Notes: a model not told the origin generated them from the sequence alone. 64,000 nucleotides of DNA from Arundinibacter roseus (GCF_004348825.1 NZ_SMJU01000004.1:62818-126817), one strand, 5' to 3'. Counted from the first letter of the stretch, positions 1 through 7,624 are shown. Translations and numbers: made by a program.

Positions 1-337
1 CAAAGGCAGGATCCAGTACCGGTACGTATTTAAATTCCCTGTTGACAATTTCCTTGCGGTGGGGCCCAATGCCCAGCCCTCCAATGAAGTTTCGGCGGGT
101 GGTGATGAACTGCCACTTGTTGGGGCTTTCGGTAGCAAGCCGGTGCATGACCAAAAGCTTGTCATCATTTTCGCCGCGTCTGACGTATTCATTGGCCGCC
201 GATTGCGTGGTGGATGGTTTTTCCCCATTGGCAAGATCCACCGCTTTGGAGGCATCCTTTCCAAAGGTTACCAGCACACCCGACTGAGGAGCGTAGCTTG
301 CCACGTACACATTTCTCGAAATTTTTTTAAAACTCAT
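1..337 (-). CDS. Portal-like phage protein, N-terminal part (runs off the left edge)
   Basis: An open frame starts with ATG at 337-335 and stays open to base 1, giving 112 residues of a longer protein. Its start shares one base with the stop of the upstream gene (TGATG), so the two are translationally coupled. The visible part has a region around residues 80-100 (NKWQFITTRRNFIGGLGIG) reminiscent of portal N-termini. The main argument is position: it is the second gene after the terminase large subunit in the direction of transcription, where the portal normally sits. The portal call is an inference. An alternative is another head-assembly protein. Confidence 0.5.
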   Translation of the reverse strand, partial: MSFKKISRNVYVASYAPQSGVLVTFGKDASKAVDLANGEKPSTTQSAANEYVRRGENDDKLLVMHRLATESPNKWQFITTRRNFIGGLGIGPHRKEIVNREFKYVPVLDPAF

Positions 338-600
338 CAGTACAGGTGGTTAATGGCCTGGCCGTTGAAAGTCAGCAGAAAGTCTATGTACACATCCAGC
401 AGTTGGTTGTTGGATTGCTGAATCAGTTTGAGCGTACCCGACCGGTTCATCCGTTTGCGTTCACCGCCAGCCGAGTGGGTGGATGTCCGCAGCATGCAGG
501 ATTTTTTTTCTCCCCAGCTTCCATCGACCTTTCGATAGGTAATGTTGAAAACACTTCCTGGCTTATTGACTTCGGACAGTACGGCACTCAATTGGATCAT
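337..600 (-). CDS. Small phage protein between terminase and portal
   Basis: This 87-residue protein starts at an ATG at 600. A TTG eight codons upstream (624) would extend it to 95 residues, but no ribosome-binding site favours that. It has no recognised domain. It contains a short basic stretch (GGERKRMNRSG) and a hydrophobic C-terminal third. It lies between the terminase and the portal-like gene and overlaps the latter by one base. The 238 bp separating it from the terminase hold no convincing gene. Small head-completion or unknown-function proteins are common at this place. Confidence 0.6.
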   Translation of the reverse strand: MIQLSAVLSEVNKPGSVFNITYRKVDGSWGEKKSCMLRTSTHSAGGERKRMNRSGTLKLIQQSNNQLLDVYIDFLLTFNGQAINHLY

Positions 601-838
601 CTTCGTACATTTTTGATACGGCAATGATACTTCCGGCCTTTATTTTAAGGTAGGACACAAGTTTTCCGGCACTTTTTGCAGTCCTTTTTTGGGTAGTAGG
701 TTGATTTTTAAGGCCTTGCCCAAAAATCAATCGTTTTTTAAGCCAGTGACGCAGAGTAAGCTGGCCCGCACTTTACCATAAATGGCAATTGCCAAAATCA
801 AAAAAGGGAATATAGGTTTGGTGATCGGGTCAGCGGCC

Positions 839-2434
839 CTACCTCGAATGGATGAAATTGCGTTGCCGGCGCTGCATGTTCAGATACTTTTTACACTTGA
901 CCCACAGCCAGTAGTCCAGCGCGTCGGTACCATCGGTCGCGTACTCGCGGTTGCGTGCCCTGGTCTCACTTGCTTTGTCTTTCTTTGCTGTGTTGCCTTT
1001 GCCTTTCTTAAAGGTCTTGTCGGTAGTGACTGGTGTCTGTTGGATGTTGATGACCAGTACTTTGTTGGTGTTCTGATTGAATCGCAGCCTGGGGGCGCGT
1101 GGGTTGTTCTCTTCCAGTAGTAGATTAATGAGGGTATACTTTTCCTGATGGTTGGGATAATGAGTGAGCTCACGCCGGAATACACGCCACCCTCTTTTGT
1201 GCAGCACGTCACAAAGGATGTTGTAGAAGGGGCGGTTTTTGTAGGAGGTAGCGGCGCTGGTAGATCGCCCACCCGGATCACCATATACGTATACGTCCTT
1301 GACCTCATTGCTTTCGTAGGTGTCGCAGAACCAGGCACCTAATTGTTCAATGATGCTGGTGTCCTGATCCTCCTTGCTGCCGGTGGGCTTTACGTACTTG
1401 GAGTTGATGACCCGTAGTTCCTTACCTATTTCCTGACCAACAATACCCCATACAATATCCGAGTTGAAGTCAAGTGATAGATCAAGGGGCATATCGCTCA
1501 GGTAATCGTTGGAGCGAAACAGGACCAGGCCGGTTTTATCATCATCCTGGTAGGTGTAGGATTTTGAGTAGCAATGTTTGACCGAAGAAAAGCCGTGGTA
1601 AAAACCGTTGGGAAGTTTTCCCAAACGAAAGTTCAGTACTTCGACCTCAAATTCAAGCGGTTCGAGTTCCTGGCTGAGCCGCTGTTCATAATCATCCGGA
1701 AGAACATCCTGATTGTCTTTGAATGTACTTTCCAGAAAAAGATACTGCGGGGGCGTTTCCTGTAATTGCTCAGGATTCAGGGTTGCCCGTTCTTCGAGCA
1801 TTTGCATCCAACGTTCTTCCACCTCATAAATCCACATGCCTTCCTGACTCCATGAGGCCGAAGAGAAATCAAAGAAGCCATGGTGCCAGGGATGGCTGGC
1901 AAACTTTGCGTACTTGTTGGCACGCACGGCCGGCTGAATGACTTTCTTGATAAAGTCCGGATTCATGGTAGCCGACTCGTCCACCAGAAACCCATCCAGA
2001 TTCAGCCCCCGGTGGGTTTCGGGCCGGTCCTGACTGATGAGCCGGAGCGTAAAGCCGTTAATGAAGGTGATGCAGTATTGATAGCCCAACCGCCCCACCT
2101 TTTTGTAGGGAGACACCCAATGATCAGGCGGTTTGACCCCGATGACATAGGTACCGGAAGGGTTGATTTTGGCATTGAATTCGGTAAGGCCCATCATACC
2201 CAGCGCGTCGCGGATGGACGGAATCACAATCAGGTCGAGCTGTACGTAAGTCAGCCCGACCATTGCCCAGGTAGCTTTGGGAAAGTGATTGAACAAAATC
2301 CCTATGGCCATGCCCATGACCGTTGATTTCCCGGATCCACGGCCGCCGATGAAGCTTTTGCGCTTGGCCCGGGACCTGAGAAACTTGATCTGCTTGTCGT
2401 TGGCGTGTACTTTCCGAACCAGTTCCTTACTCAT
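839..2434 (-). CDS. Phage terminase large subunit
   Basis: This 531-residue protein is the motor of DNA packaging: an ATPase that pumps DNA through the portal, plus a nuclease that cuts concatemers. The N-terminal Walker A loop is GGRGSGKST at residues 30-38. A Walker B-type segment (LDGFLVDE) lies near residue 145. The C-terminal half has the RNase H-fold nuclease signature acidic segments LSLDFNSD, YGDPGG and TDALDYWLW. Length is normal for the family. It overlaps the upstream gene by 8 bp, as small/large terminase pairs often do. Confidence 0.93.
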   Translation of the reverse strand: MSKELVRKVHANDKQIKFLRSRAKRKSFIGGRGSGKSTVMGMAIGILFNHFPKATWAMVGLTYVQLDLIVIPSIRDALGMMGLTEFNAKINPSGTYVIGVKPPDHWVSPYKKVGRLGYQYCITFINGFTLRLISQDRPETHRGLNLDGFLVDESATMNPDFIKKVIQPAVRANKYAKFASHPWHHGFFDFSSASWSQEGMWIYEVEERWMQMLEERATLNPEQLQETPPQYLFLESTFKDNQDVLPDDYEQRLSQELEPLEFEVEVLNFRLGKLPNGFYHGFSSVKHCYSKSYTYQDDDKTGLVLFRSNDYLSDMPLDLSLDFNSDIVWGIVGQEIGKELRVINSKYVKPTGSKEDQDTSIIEQLGAWFCDTYESNEVKDVYVYGDPGGRSTSAATSYKNRPFYNILCDVLHKRGWRVFRRELTHYPNHQEKYTLINLLLEENNPRAPRLRFNQNTNKVLVINIQQTPVTTDKTFKKGKGNTAKKDKASETRARNREYATDGTDALDYWLWVKCKKYLNMQRRQRNFIHSR

Positions 2435-2951
2435 CGAGATCGAGCTGTTTCTTGTACACGTTCACATTATTCACAAAAATGAACTTGGAGGCTTTCATGA
2501 AATCATTTGGATCCAGGCCGATATCTTCGGGTTCATTGAGCCTTGCCAGATCGTCACCCCGTTCGCGGGCTTTTACGGCTGCTTCCAGATTTTTCTCTTT
2601 CAGCGCCATATTGGCAATCAGGTCATAGAAGGCAATGGAGGCCGACCGGCGACCGTCGCGGTCTACCTGATCTAGTTTGCCATGAATGAACTTTGCTTCC
2701 TCAAAAACATACCGGGCCTGCCGCTCCTCGATGTTGTAATCTTTCATAAGCATGGCCCGCACCATATCTTCGGTTCGGCCCATACAGTACCAGCTCCACG
2801 CTTTGCGGTACTTTTCCAGCATATTCAGCTGAGTACCATTCAGATCAGCCGTTTCCACCTCCTGATTGTAGTATCTCAGGTAGATATCCAGCTTGCCTTC
2901 ATCAATTTTCAGTATTCGTTTGAGCCTGCCAATGCTCTTTACATTTCCCAT
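2427..2951 (-). CDS. Probable terminase small subunit / DNA-binding packaging protein
   Basis: This 174-residue charged, helical protein is immediately upstream of the terminase large subunit and overlaps it by 8 bp. The first 90 residues could form helix-turn-helix-like helices (MLMKDYNIEERQARYVFEEA resembles a recognition segment), followed by a lysine/glutamate-rich helix. The small subunit binds the packaging site and directs the large subunit. The assignment rests on position and size, not on a recognised signature. A hairpin with a T-run ends 12 bases before its ATG, so its expression may require read-through. Confidence 0.6.
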   Translation of the reverse strand: MGNVKSIGRLKRILKIDEGKLDIYLRYYNQEVETADLNGTQLNMLEKYRKAWSWYCMGRTEDMVRAMLMKDYNIEERQARYVFEEAKFIHGKLDQVDRDGRRSASIAFYDLIANMALKEKNLEAAVKARERGDDLARLNEPEDIGLDPNDFMKASKFIFVNNVNVYKKQLDLDE

Positions 2952-2962
2952 GCATCATTATT

Positions 2963-2997
2963 AAAAAACCACACTGCTAGATACAATGTGGTTTTTT
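2963..2997 (-). terminator. Hairpin terminator abutting the terminase operon
   Basis: AAAAAACCACA (2963-2973) pairs perfectly with TGTGGTTTTTT (2987-2997), 11 bp, around a 13-base loop. The minus-strand T-run ends 12 bases before the ATG at 2951. As a symmetric A/T-flanked hairpin it can act on both strands. Confidence 0.75.
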
Positions 2998-3070
2998 GGG
3001 GCAGTAGGACAGGAAAAAGTGGCGGATTTATAGCGGTTGCACTACATTTCTTGAAACTGTATACAATTAA

Positions 3071-3098
3071 CAAAAGAGAGCCCCAATCGGGGGCTCTC
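3071..3098 (-). terminator. Terminator downstream of the MgsA-C-like gene
   Basis: GAGAGCCCC (3076-3084) pairs with GGGGCTCTC (3090-3098). On the minus strand it is followed by TTTTG. It lies just after the stop of the 189-residue gene and about 75 bases before a second terminator. Confidence 0.75.
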
Positions 3099-3104
3099 CT
3101 GCAT

Positions 3105-3674
3105 TTAAAATAACCCCATCCCATCTGGATCCTCAATCGCCTTCATCGCTCTTCTTTTGTACTCATCTTCGAGATACACATCCGCAGGATTCTCCAATTT
3201 GGCGCCTTCCCGGAAGAAATGTCCCCATCCACGTTTCAGCATTCGTCCACGTTCGTTGTGCTTGTCGTAGGCAAAGTCCGGCACGTCCAGCCTTCGGATT
3301 TTGTGACTCATCCAGGCCCATATCAGCGCCCAGTCAATCAGTCGGCTTTTTCGGGATCGGCACAGGATAAATATCGCATGCGTCATAAACAGCCTTTGCG
3401 GCTCATTTTTGTCTTCTTTCTTCTTTGCCTGTTCCTTAAACATGGAATACAAAGCCCAAATCTCTGAGGAAATGGATGGGTTGGCCAGCCCCACATCCTC
3501 CGAGCTCATGATCCGTAACCTTTTCCATACATATTCACTGTATCCCGAATTGTACAACTCAACCGCCCAGTACAAGGCTTCTTCTTCCAGACCCCGGCGA
3601 ATGCATTTTTGCATGGCCGAACTGATTTCAAAGAAGTCATACCCGTTCACGGTCGTAATATCATATTTGCCCAT
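3105..3674 (-). CDS. Stand-alone RarA/MgsA C-terminal-like domain protein
   Basis: The 189-residue protein resembles, over residues 17-65, the helical region after the AAA+ module of RarA/MgsA (WRNIP1 family). It shows an ISSAMQKCIRRG segment, ALYWAVELYNSG, and the hallmark SSEDVGLANP, matching the family pattern ASEDIGLADP. No Walker A or B motif is present, so the ATPase half is absent. RarA acts at stalled replication forks with clamp-loader-like architecture, and this region is its oligomerisation/DNA-interaction part. The remaining 120 residues are rich in charged and aromatic residues and unrecognised. A function in phage replication or recombination is inferred. Confidence 0.65.
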   Translation of the reverse strand: MGKYDITTVNGYDFFEISSAMQKCIRRGLEEEALYWAVELYNSGYSEYVWKRLRIMSSEDVGLANPSISSEIWALYSMFKEQAKKKEDKNEPQRLFMTHAIFILCRSRKSRLIDWALIWAWMSHKIRRLDVPDFAYDKHNERGRMLKRGWGHFFREGAKLENPADVYLEDEYKRRAMKAIEDPDGMGLF

Positions 3675-3780
3675 TTATTCAATTTTTTGGTATTGATTGA
3701 TAATCTATTTTCTCTTTGGCATGCATCCGAATAATGCCTACATTTGTCCCGCTTAGATGTTTAATTGCAAAATTAGACTC

Positions 3781-3810
3781 ACAGGAGGCCCGCCGTCAGG
3801 CGGGCTCTTT
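3781..3810 (+). terminator. GC-rich hairpin after the small three-gene operon
   Basis: GCCCGCC and GGCGGGC (about 3788-3806) form a 7-bp stem around GTCA. The T-rich tract (TCTTTTG) follows on the plus strand, so it would stop plus-strand transcription best. On the minus strand it trails the stop at 3815 without a clear T-run. Confidence 0.45.
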
Positions 3811-3814
3811 TGTT

Positions 3815-3979
3815 TTAAAACAGCTTGGTTTGATCGTCCCGAAAAAACAGCGGAAGATCTGTATAGCCCTTTTTCTGATCACGCCTGACTCCGCCCACCG
3901 CGGTGGGTTGCTCTACCATCAGTTCCCGGAGCGCTGCCTGCTCTACCGGCGTTAACTTTTTGAAATCTTTCTTTTTCAT
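3815..3979 (-). CDS. Small phage protein, 54 aa
   Basis: An ATG at 3979-3977 opens a 54-residue frame that overlaps the preceding gene by four bases (ATGA). The N-terminus is basic (MKKKDFKKLTPVEQAALREL). The C-terminus ends in DLPLFFRDDQTKLF. No domain is recognised. It is the last gene of a three-gene overlapping operon (63, 58 and 54 residues) transcribed from the conserved 34-bp repeat at 4378. The tight overlap supports it as real. Confidence 0.55.
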   Translation of the reverse strand: MKKKDFKKLTPVEQAALRELMVEQPTAVGGVRRDQKKGYTDLPLFFRDDQTKLF

Positions 3980-4152
3980 CCTCTTTTACGTAGTTTGGAT
4001 AGTAGGGTAGACTCGTTTACTTTACCTTTCTGAATTCCCCAGGAGAGCCTTAAACTCATGGAGAAACTGACAACTCCCCGGTGGAAAAGCCCCCAGGCTC
4101 GCTGCATAATCAGCCTTAATTTGGCTCGTAGTTTTTCGCTGATATTTCGCAT
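3976..4152 (-). CDS. Small phage protein, 58 aa, basic helical
   Basis: The start ATG (4152-4150) shares one base with the stop of the 63-residue gene (TGATG), and its own stop overlaps the next start (ATGA). The protein begins MRNISEKLRAKLRLIMQRAW and contains FSMSLRLSWGIQKGK. The pattern KAWxLFRxxGxxFSxALxxAW occurs in small phage proteins of unknown function, from general knowledge. It is basic and may bind nucleic acid. A longer 99-residue reading from 4275 in the same frame overlaps the upstream gene and is not favoured. Confidence 0.6.
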   Translation of the reverse strand: MRNISEKLRAKLRLIMQRAWGLFHRGVVSFSMSLRLSWGIQKGKVNESTLLSKLRKRG

Positions 4153-4343
4153 CAGCTGAGCGTTTGCAGGTAGGAGACTCCCAGTTGCCGGGCTTTCCGG
4201 GTGGCTAACCTTTTGGCTTTGCCATACACTGCCATGAAAATGAAAACTTCGTCCTGGATCTGGAAAGCCCAGCACCCAAATCCTCGGGGCCCTTTGCCGT
4301 GTACTCGCTTGTACTTACTCGAATCGACGCTTACATGTGCCAT
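4152..4343 (-). CDS. Small phage protein, 63 aa
   Basis: The frame starts at ATG 4343, preceded by GTCAAAGCAA, a variant of the start context shared with several other prophage genes. The 63-residue protein is basic (KYKRVHGKGPRG, then KAKRLATRKARQLG) with a central FGCWAFQIQDEVFIFMAVYGKAK that predicts beta strands. It has no recognised domain. It is first in a three-gene operon with 1- and 4-bp overlaps, and the conserved promoter-like repeat begins 35 bp upstream. Confidence 0.6.
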   Translation of the reverse strand: MAHVSVDSSKYKRVHGKGPRGFGCWAFQIQDEVFIFMAVYGKAKRLATRKARQLGVSYLQTLS

Positions 4344-4377
4344 TTGCTTTGACGTTTAATTGACTGATATTGAGATG

Positions 4378-4412
4378 TTTAACTGATATAAAGATCTCCC
4401 GACAGAACGGAT
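4378..4412 (-). promoter_or_regulatory. 34-bp conserved promoter/operator repeat, copy A
   Basis: On the minus strand it contains GTTCTGTCGGGAGATCTTTA followed by TATCAGTTAAA, ending 35 bp before the ATG at 4343. It is one of five near-identical copies (4378, 5138, 7625, 8222, 8849), each 27-38 bp before a start codon. The TATATCAG segment resembles the Bacteroidota -7 element TAnnTTTG (6 of 8). An AACGGA/TCCGTT inverted repeat extends copies A and B. Confidence 0.75.
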
Positions 4413-4552
4413 TTAAAAAGCGTCAGTCCGTTTATTTTTTCCTGAAAATCAAGTATTTAACCAGTTTTTTTGAAAGGTTTTTCGCCCCTAAGAATTGCGC
4501 TGCGTGGGGGTTGATAAGGCTCTATTTTTTTGGGATGAATGTAGAGCCACAC

Positions 4553-4582
4553 AAAAAAGCTCCCCCGAAGAACCGGGAGAGC
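4553..4582 (-). terminator. Terminator of the 72/92-aa gene pair
   Basis: GCTCCCCCG (4559-4567) pairs with CGGGAGAGC (4574-4582) with one mismatch. The minus strand continues with TTTTTTGTG. It follows the stop at 4616. Confidence 0.75.
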
Positions 4583-4615
4583 GTATGGCCTATTAAACAA
4601 GGTGAAATCTGAGAA

Positions 4616-4894
4616 TCAGGTGGGCAGCCCAAAATGCCGTTTGATCATTTGGATAGCCATTTCGTACAGCTCATTACCCAACAGATCCAGCGCCTGAGCA
4701 TTAAGCCTGTTTCGTTGTGCTGACTCGCCCGGGCTGTACATGGGTTTTCCAGATCCATAGCGTTCGTAGTCCTCAAAATCATCGTCAGGATGGTAATTGG
4801 CCTTTTCCATAATGATTATCTGTTGTAAAAAATCTATTGCATCCTGCCGGGTTTCTATCGTAGCTGGCAGGCTATTATTGAAATCCTTTTTCAT
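4616..4894 (-). CDS. Hypothetical phage protein, 92 aa
   Basis: The ATG at 4894 overlaps the stop of the preceding gene by four bases, so it is translationally coupled. The 92-residue protein is mostly helical with an acidic middle (HPDDDFEDYERYG) and a C-terminal amphipathic helix (LGNELYEMAIQMIKRHFGL). No domain is recognised. A strong terminator follows. It belongs to a two-gene cassette driven by repeat copy B. Confidence 0.6.
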   Translation of the reverse strand: MKKDFNNSLPATIETRQDAIDFLQQIIIMEKANYHPDDDFEDYERYGSGKPMYSPGESAQRNRLNAQALDLLGNELYEMAIQMIKRHFGLPT

Positions 4895-5109
4895 ATGAAG
4901 AACACCTCCTTTTCTGTAAAGCAGATAAACTGTTTAGGTTTCCCGCGATAAAAGCAAATCCCGAATGCAAAGTCTTCCCTTTGGCTCATCACAATGATGT
5001 TGCGGCATTTCTCAACCTGATTACATTTTACAGGCGGTTTATCAATAAAATTGTAGCCTGCGGATCTCAATTCATCAAGGGCAACTTTTGCGTCTGTTAT
5101 CGTTTTCAT
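4891..5109 (-). CDS. Hypothetical phage protein, 72 aa
   Basis: The frame starts with ATG 5109 and begins MKTITDAKVALDELRSAGYN. It has three cysteines in the middle and end (VKCNQVEKC and FGICF) and a beta-rich C-terminus. The spacing CxxxxxC is not a clear zinc site. It is the first gene of a coupled pair with the 92-residue gene, and repeat copy B lies 29 bp upstream. Confidence 0.6.
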   Translation of the reverse strand: MKTITDAKVALDELRSAGYNFIDKPPVKCNQVEKCRNIIVMSQREDFAFGICFYRGKPKQFICFTEKEVFFI

Positions 5110-5137
5110 ACTGATTAACTGATTTAAAATGAGTTAC

Positions 5138-5171
5138 TTAACTGATATAAATATCTCCCGGCAGAACGGAT
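5138..5171 (-). promoter_or_regulatory. 34-bp conserved promoter/operator repeat, copy B
   Basis: This copy differs from copy A at two core positions (ATATCTCCC for AGATCTCCC, and CGGCAG for CGACAG on the plus strand). It ends 29 bp before the ATG at 5109. AACGGAT (5165-5171) is repeated in inverted form as ATCCGTT at 5185-5191. Confidence 0.75.
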
Positions 5172-5219
5172 ATAAAAAGCGACAATCCGTTTATTTTCAG
5201 CGTTTTATAGAATTAAATA

Positions 5220-5241
5220 ACCTTCCAGTCCGGAAGGCTAT
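5220..5241 (-). terminator. Weak hairpin after the methylase-like gene
   Basis: CCTTCC (5221-5226) pairs with GGAAGG (5232-5237) around AGTCC. The minus strand continues with TTATTTAATTCT, a weak T-rich tail, just after the stop at 5247. Confidence 0.5.
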
Positions 5242-5246
5242 TCCAA

Positions 5247-6059
5247 TCAAAACAGTGATAGCTGACCCGCCCGCACCTGGGTTTTCAGGGGTTCAATGAC
5301 TGGTTTGGATACAGGCTCTTTGGGTTTTACTTCGGCTTTTACTTCCAGCTTTTGTCGCCTTCTTTCCCAGTGCTGCATTGTTTCGCTTTGCTCTTTGGTA
5401 ATAGGTTGCAGGTGAGGAATGGGAGGTATCCCGAATTGGTGGAAATAGTTGATTTGGTAGCCGAACCACCACTTGTCCAGGGCGATGGAGTCCAGGCAGC
5501 ACACTTGCCCCTGACAGCCGTGAATGGCCATGTTTAAGGCAGACATTTTGGCGCAAATCGCATCCAGATCTTCTGCATAAAGATAATTACCGGGATTAAA
5601 TGCATTGAAGGAAAGCAATAGCCGGCCACTGCCTGAGGCCGGATCATTGACTCGTTTTCCGACCGGCCGGTCTTTGCCCTCACCCGTTAGCTGAGTCATC
5701 AAATCGCACAAGTCCGGTGGTGTAAAGAACTGCCCCATCCAGCTGCGTTTGCTTTGGCTTGCCAGATATTCGTAGATGGTTCCCAGGGCATCAAACCAGC
5801 TCGTAGGACTATCAGTCACCAGCTCATCCATGACCTTAAACCATGCGAGCAGCAGTTCCTGCATTTTGGGGTACGCCTTTTCGTATTTCTTTTCCAGGCG
5901 CTGAGCCAGCTCCTTATCTCCTTCAACCAAAAAGCAGGCGATTGCATAATCAATCCAGTCTCTGAATACCTCTGAGGGATCGTATCGGTATTTCCCCATT
6001 TCCCGCAGGACCCGTATCATTGGCTCAACGCTTCGGGGAGCATCTATTAAATAGCTCAT
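5247..6059 (-). CDS. N6-DNA-methylase-like protein lacking NPPY, with clamp-binding C-terminus
   Basis: The 270-residue protein carries the SAM-binding part of gamma-type N6-adenine methylases: GQFFTPPDLCDLM (near 110), motif I VNDPASGSGRLLLSF (near 138), and a motif II-like YAEDLDAICAKMSALNMAIHG. The catalytic NPPY/F motif IV is absent. After CLDSIALDKWWFGYQ the chain turns to a proline/lysine-rich tail. The last residues are GQLSLF, which fits the sliding-clamp-binding consensus QL(S/D)LF. Catalysis is therefore doubtful, and a scaffolding, inhibitory or SAM-binding role at the replisome is possible. Similar truncated methylase proteins occur on mobile elements. Confidence 0.75.
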   Translation of the reverse strand: MSYLIDAPRSVEPMIRVLREMGKYRYDPSEVFRDWIDYAIACFLVEGDKELAQRLEKKYEKAYPKMQELLLAWFKVMDELVTDSPTSWFDALGTIYEYLASQSKRSWMGQFFTPPDLCDLMTQLTGEGKDRPVGKRVNDPASGSGRLLLSFNAFNPGNYLYAEDLDAICAKMSALNMAIHGCQGQVCCLDSIALDKWWFGYQINYFHQFGIPPIPHLQPITKEQSETMQHWERRRQKLEVKAEVKPKEPVSKPVIEPLKTQVRAGQLSLF

Positions 6060-6271
6060 AGTTGCTTTGTGGTTTGGAGGGTTGAAAAAGCGTCAAAGCT
6101 CGAAATAGCTTGCATTTTGCAGGTGCTTGCTCGTTTATGCCATAGCTGTGCTAGCAGAAAGCAATGCCTGTACAGCCAGTACAATCTGTTAGGTTCGGAT
6201 GCAATGCCGTAGAATAGCATTGCTTTATTTTTGGTAGATAAATGCATTATGTCTTTGGATTGAAATGAAAC

Positions 6272-6297
6272 AAAAAAGGCCCCGATCGCTCGGGGCC
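6272..6297 (-). terminator. Terminator of the DUF6876-like gene
   Basis: GGCCCCGA (6278-6285) pairs with TCGGGGCC (6290-6297), and the minus strand continues with TTTTTTG. It directly follows the stop at 6304. Confidence 0.85.
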
Positions 6298-6303
6298 CGT
6301 TAC

Positions 6304-6663
6304 TCAGTATTCGGAGGGTACCATCATGATTCCATCCACGCACCAAAGCGTGAGCAGGTCATGATCAAAATGCGGGCTCCATACGCATTGGGAGACAAGC
6401 GTTTTCCCGTTGCCATCATCGCAGCGTACTTCAAATTCACCCTGTTTTTGCCGCAGGAGCTTCCATACCTGAAAGTAGTTTCCCACCACTCCCTGTGTGA
6501 GTTGATGGCTGGCAATGATATCCAGTAGCCAAAAACATTGCTGTTCTTCGGCCACGGCCTTTGCCCCATCGGTAAACCACATCCCGGGCAACCAGTGCTG
6601 GTACAGATTTTCGGTACCGCAGTACTGCTGATACCTTTCGTTTAAATTAAATTGAACTTCCAT
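6304..6663 (-). CDS. DUF6876-like protein
   Basis: The 119-residue protein contains the pattern YCGTENLYQHWLPGMWFTDGAK, then AEEQQCFWLLDIIASHQ and FQVWKLL, which I associate with DUF6876. That is a family of unknown function found in Bacteroidota phages and mobile elements. The chain is full length for that family. The start is ATG 6663, with the shared upstream context ATCTAAGCAA. It is followed by a strong terminator and forms a single-gene unit. Confidence 0.7.
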   Translation of the reverse strand: MEVQFNLNERYQQYCGTENLYQHWLPGMWFTDGAKAVAEEQQCFWLLDIIASHQLTQGVVGNYFQVWKLLRQKQGEFEVRCDDGNGKTLVSQCVWSPHFDHDLLTLWCVDGIMMVPSEY

Positions 6664-6706
6664 TTGCTTAGATATTTACTGTAAAAATGAAATTGGATTA
6701 AAAATG

Positions 6707-6731
6707 AAAGAGCCCCGAATTTCGGGGCTCT
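6707..6731 (-). terminator. Terminator of the 282-aa gene
   Basis: AGAGCCCCGAA (6709-6719) and TTCGGGGCTCT (6721-6731) form a perfect 11-bp hairpin. The minus strand continues TTCATTTTTAAT. Confidence 0.85.
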
Positions 6732-6738
6732 GGGCGGA

Positions 6739-7587
6739 TCAGAACGGCAGGTCAGCTAACTCCTCATTGGCCGGTACCAGATGGCACATTTTCATTAGGT
6801 GGCTTACGTAATAATCTTTGATCCGGAAAGTGGTCACTGCCTTGAACCGCTCCTCGATGCGCTTGATCAGCAGCTGGGCGGGATTGACGAAGGAGCCGGG
6901 TTTGTGGCTTTTGATGAAGTCAATGGCATCTTCAAAGGTCAGCGGTTGATTGAGCAGGCTCATGCTGTTGATTTCCTCCAATTTTACATCCAGAGCCGCT
7001 GCATCTTTATTCCACCACTTTTTGTTGATGTCTCCCAGATGGTTTTTGTCTCCCCAGCGTTCGAAGTCTTCCTTACTGATTCCGGTTATCCATTCATTTA
7101 GGATTGTTTCCTTGCTGACCCAATTTTCTGCATTGGCCGTTACCCGTTGCCATAGACAGGCTAGTTCGTAGGGGTTTTCGCTGTTTGCAACCAGGTGCTC
7201 ATCCATTTCGGTTTCGGGCATGCCTTCCGGAATTTCGGTAGGACGGTTGGCCAGGTGAGCCACGGTGTAGAGTTCCAGTTTGGCGCAAACCAGTGCATCC
7301 AACTTGTTAATGTGCATCCGCCGTCCTACTTCCGTTGCCCAGTCAAAGTAGTCTTTTTCAGTTTTGCCAGTGGCTTCCAAAAAGCGGTCGATGTTTCGGC
7401 GGGTAGGCACTTTGGGCTGGGAAGGTTGAACCATGGGAGCCACTTGACTTTTCTCTTTAACCACTTTTGCAGTTACCTTTTTCTCCACTTTTTTCTTTGG
7501 CGTTTTGGCTTTCACCAGTACGGTGTTTTTTACTTTGCGAGCACTTGATTTGGCTACTACCGAGGCATTCACTTGTACGTTCTCCAT
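6739..7587 (-). CDS. Hypothetical phage protein with lysine-rich N-terminal tail
   Basis: I place the start at ATG 7587 (MENVQVNASVVAKSSARK), 282 residues. The open frame continues upstream only through repeat copy C, and the shared CTAAGCAAG context immediately precedes this ATG. The first 75 residues are a disordered lysine/valine tail with several KxKxxKKKVEKK-like runs, suited to nucleic-acid binding. The remaining 200 residues are globular and helical, with several tryptophans. No family is recognised. Its position with RadC-, methylase- and RarA-like genes suggests a DNA-metabolism role, but this is inference only. Confidence 0.6.
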   Translation of the reverse strand: MENVQVNASVVAKSSARKVKNTVLVKAKTPKKKVEKKVTAKVVKEKSQVAPMVQPSQPKVPTRRNIDRFLEATGKTEKDYFDWATEVGRRMHINKLDALVCAKLELYTVAHLANRPTEIPEGMPETEMDEHLVANSENPYELACLWQRVTANAENWVSKETILNEWITGISKEDFERWGDKNHLGDINKKWWNKDAAALDVKLEEINSMSLLNQPLTFEDAIDFIKSHKPGSFVNPAQLLIKRIEERFKAVTTFRIKDYYVSHLMKMCHLVPANEELADLPF

Positions 7588-7624
7588 CTTGCTTAGTTGT
7601 TTTAATTGACTGAATATGTGATTG

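Noticed and set aside
3976-4275. 99-aa reading of the 58-aa gene
   Set aside because: It overlaps the 63-aa gene in another frame, whereas the start at 4152 gives the usual one-base overlap.
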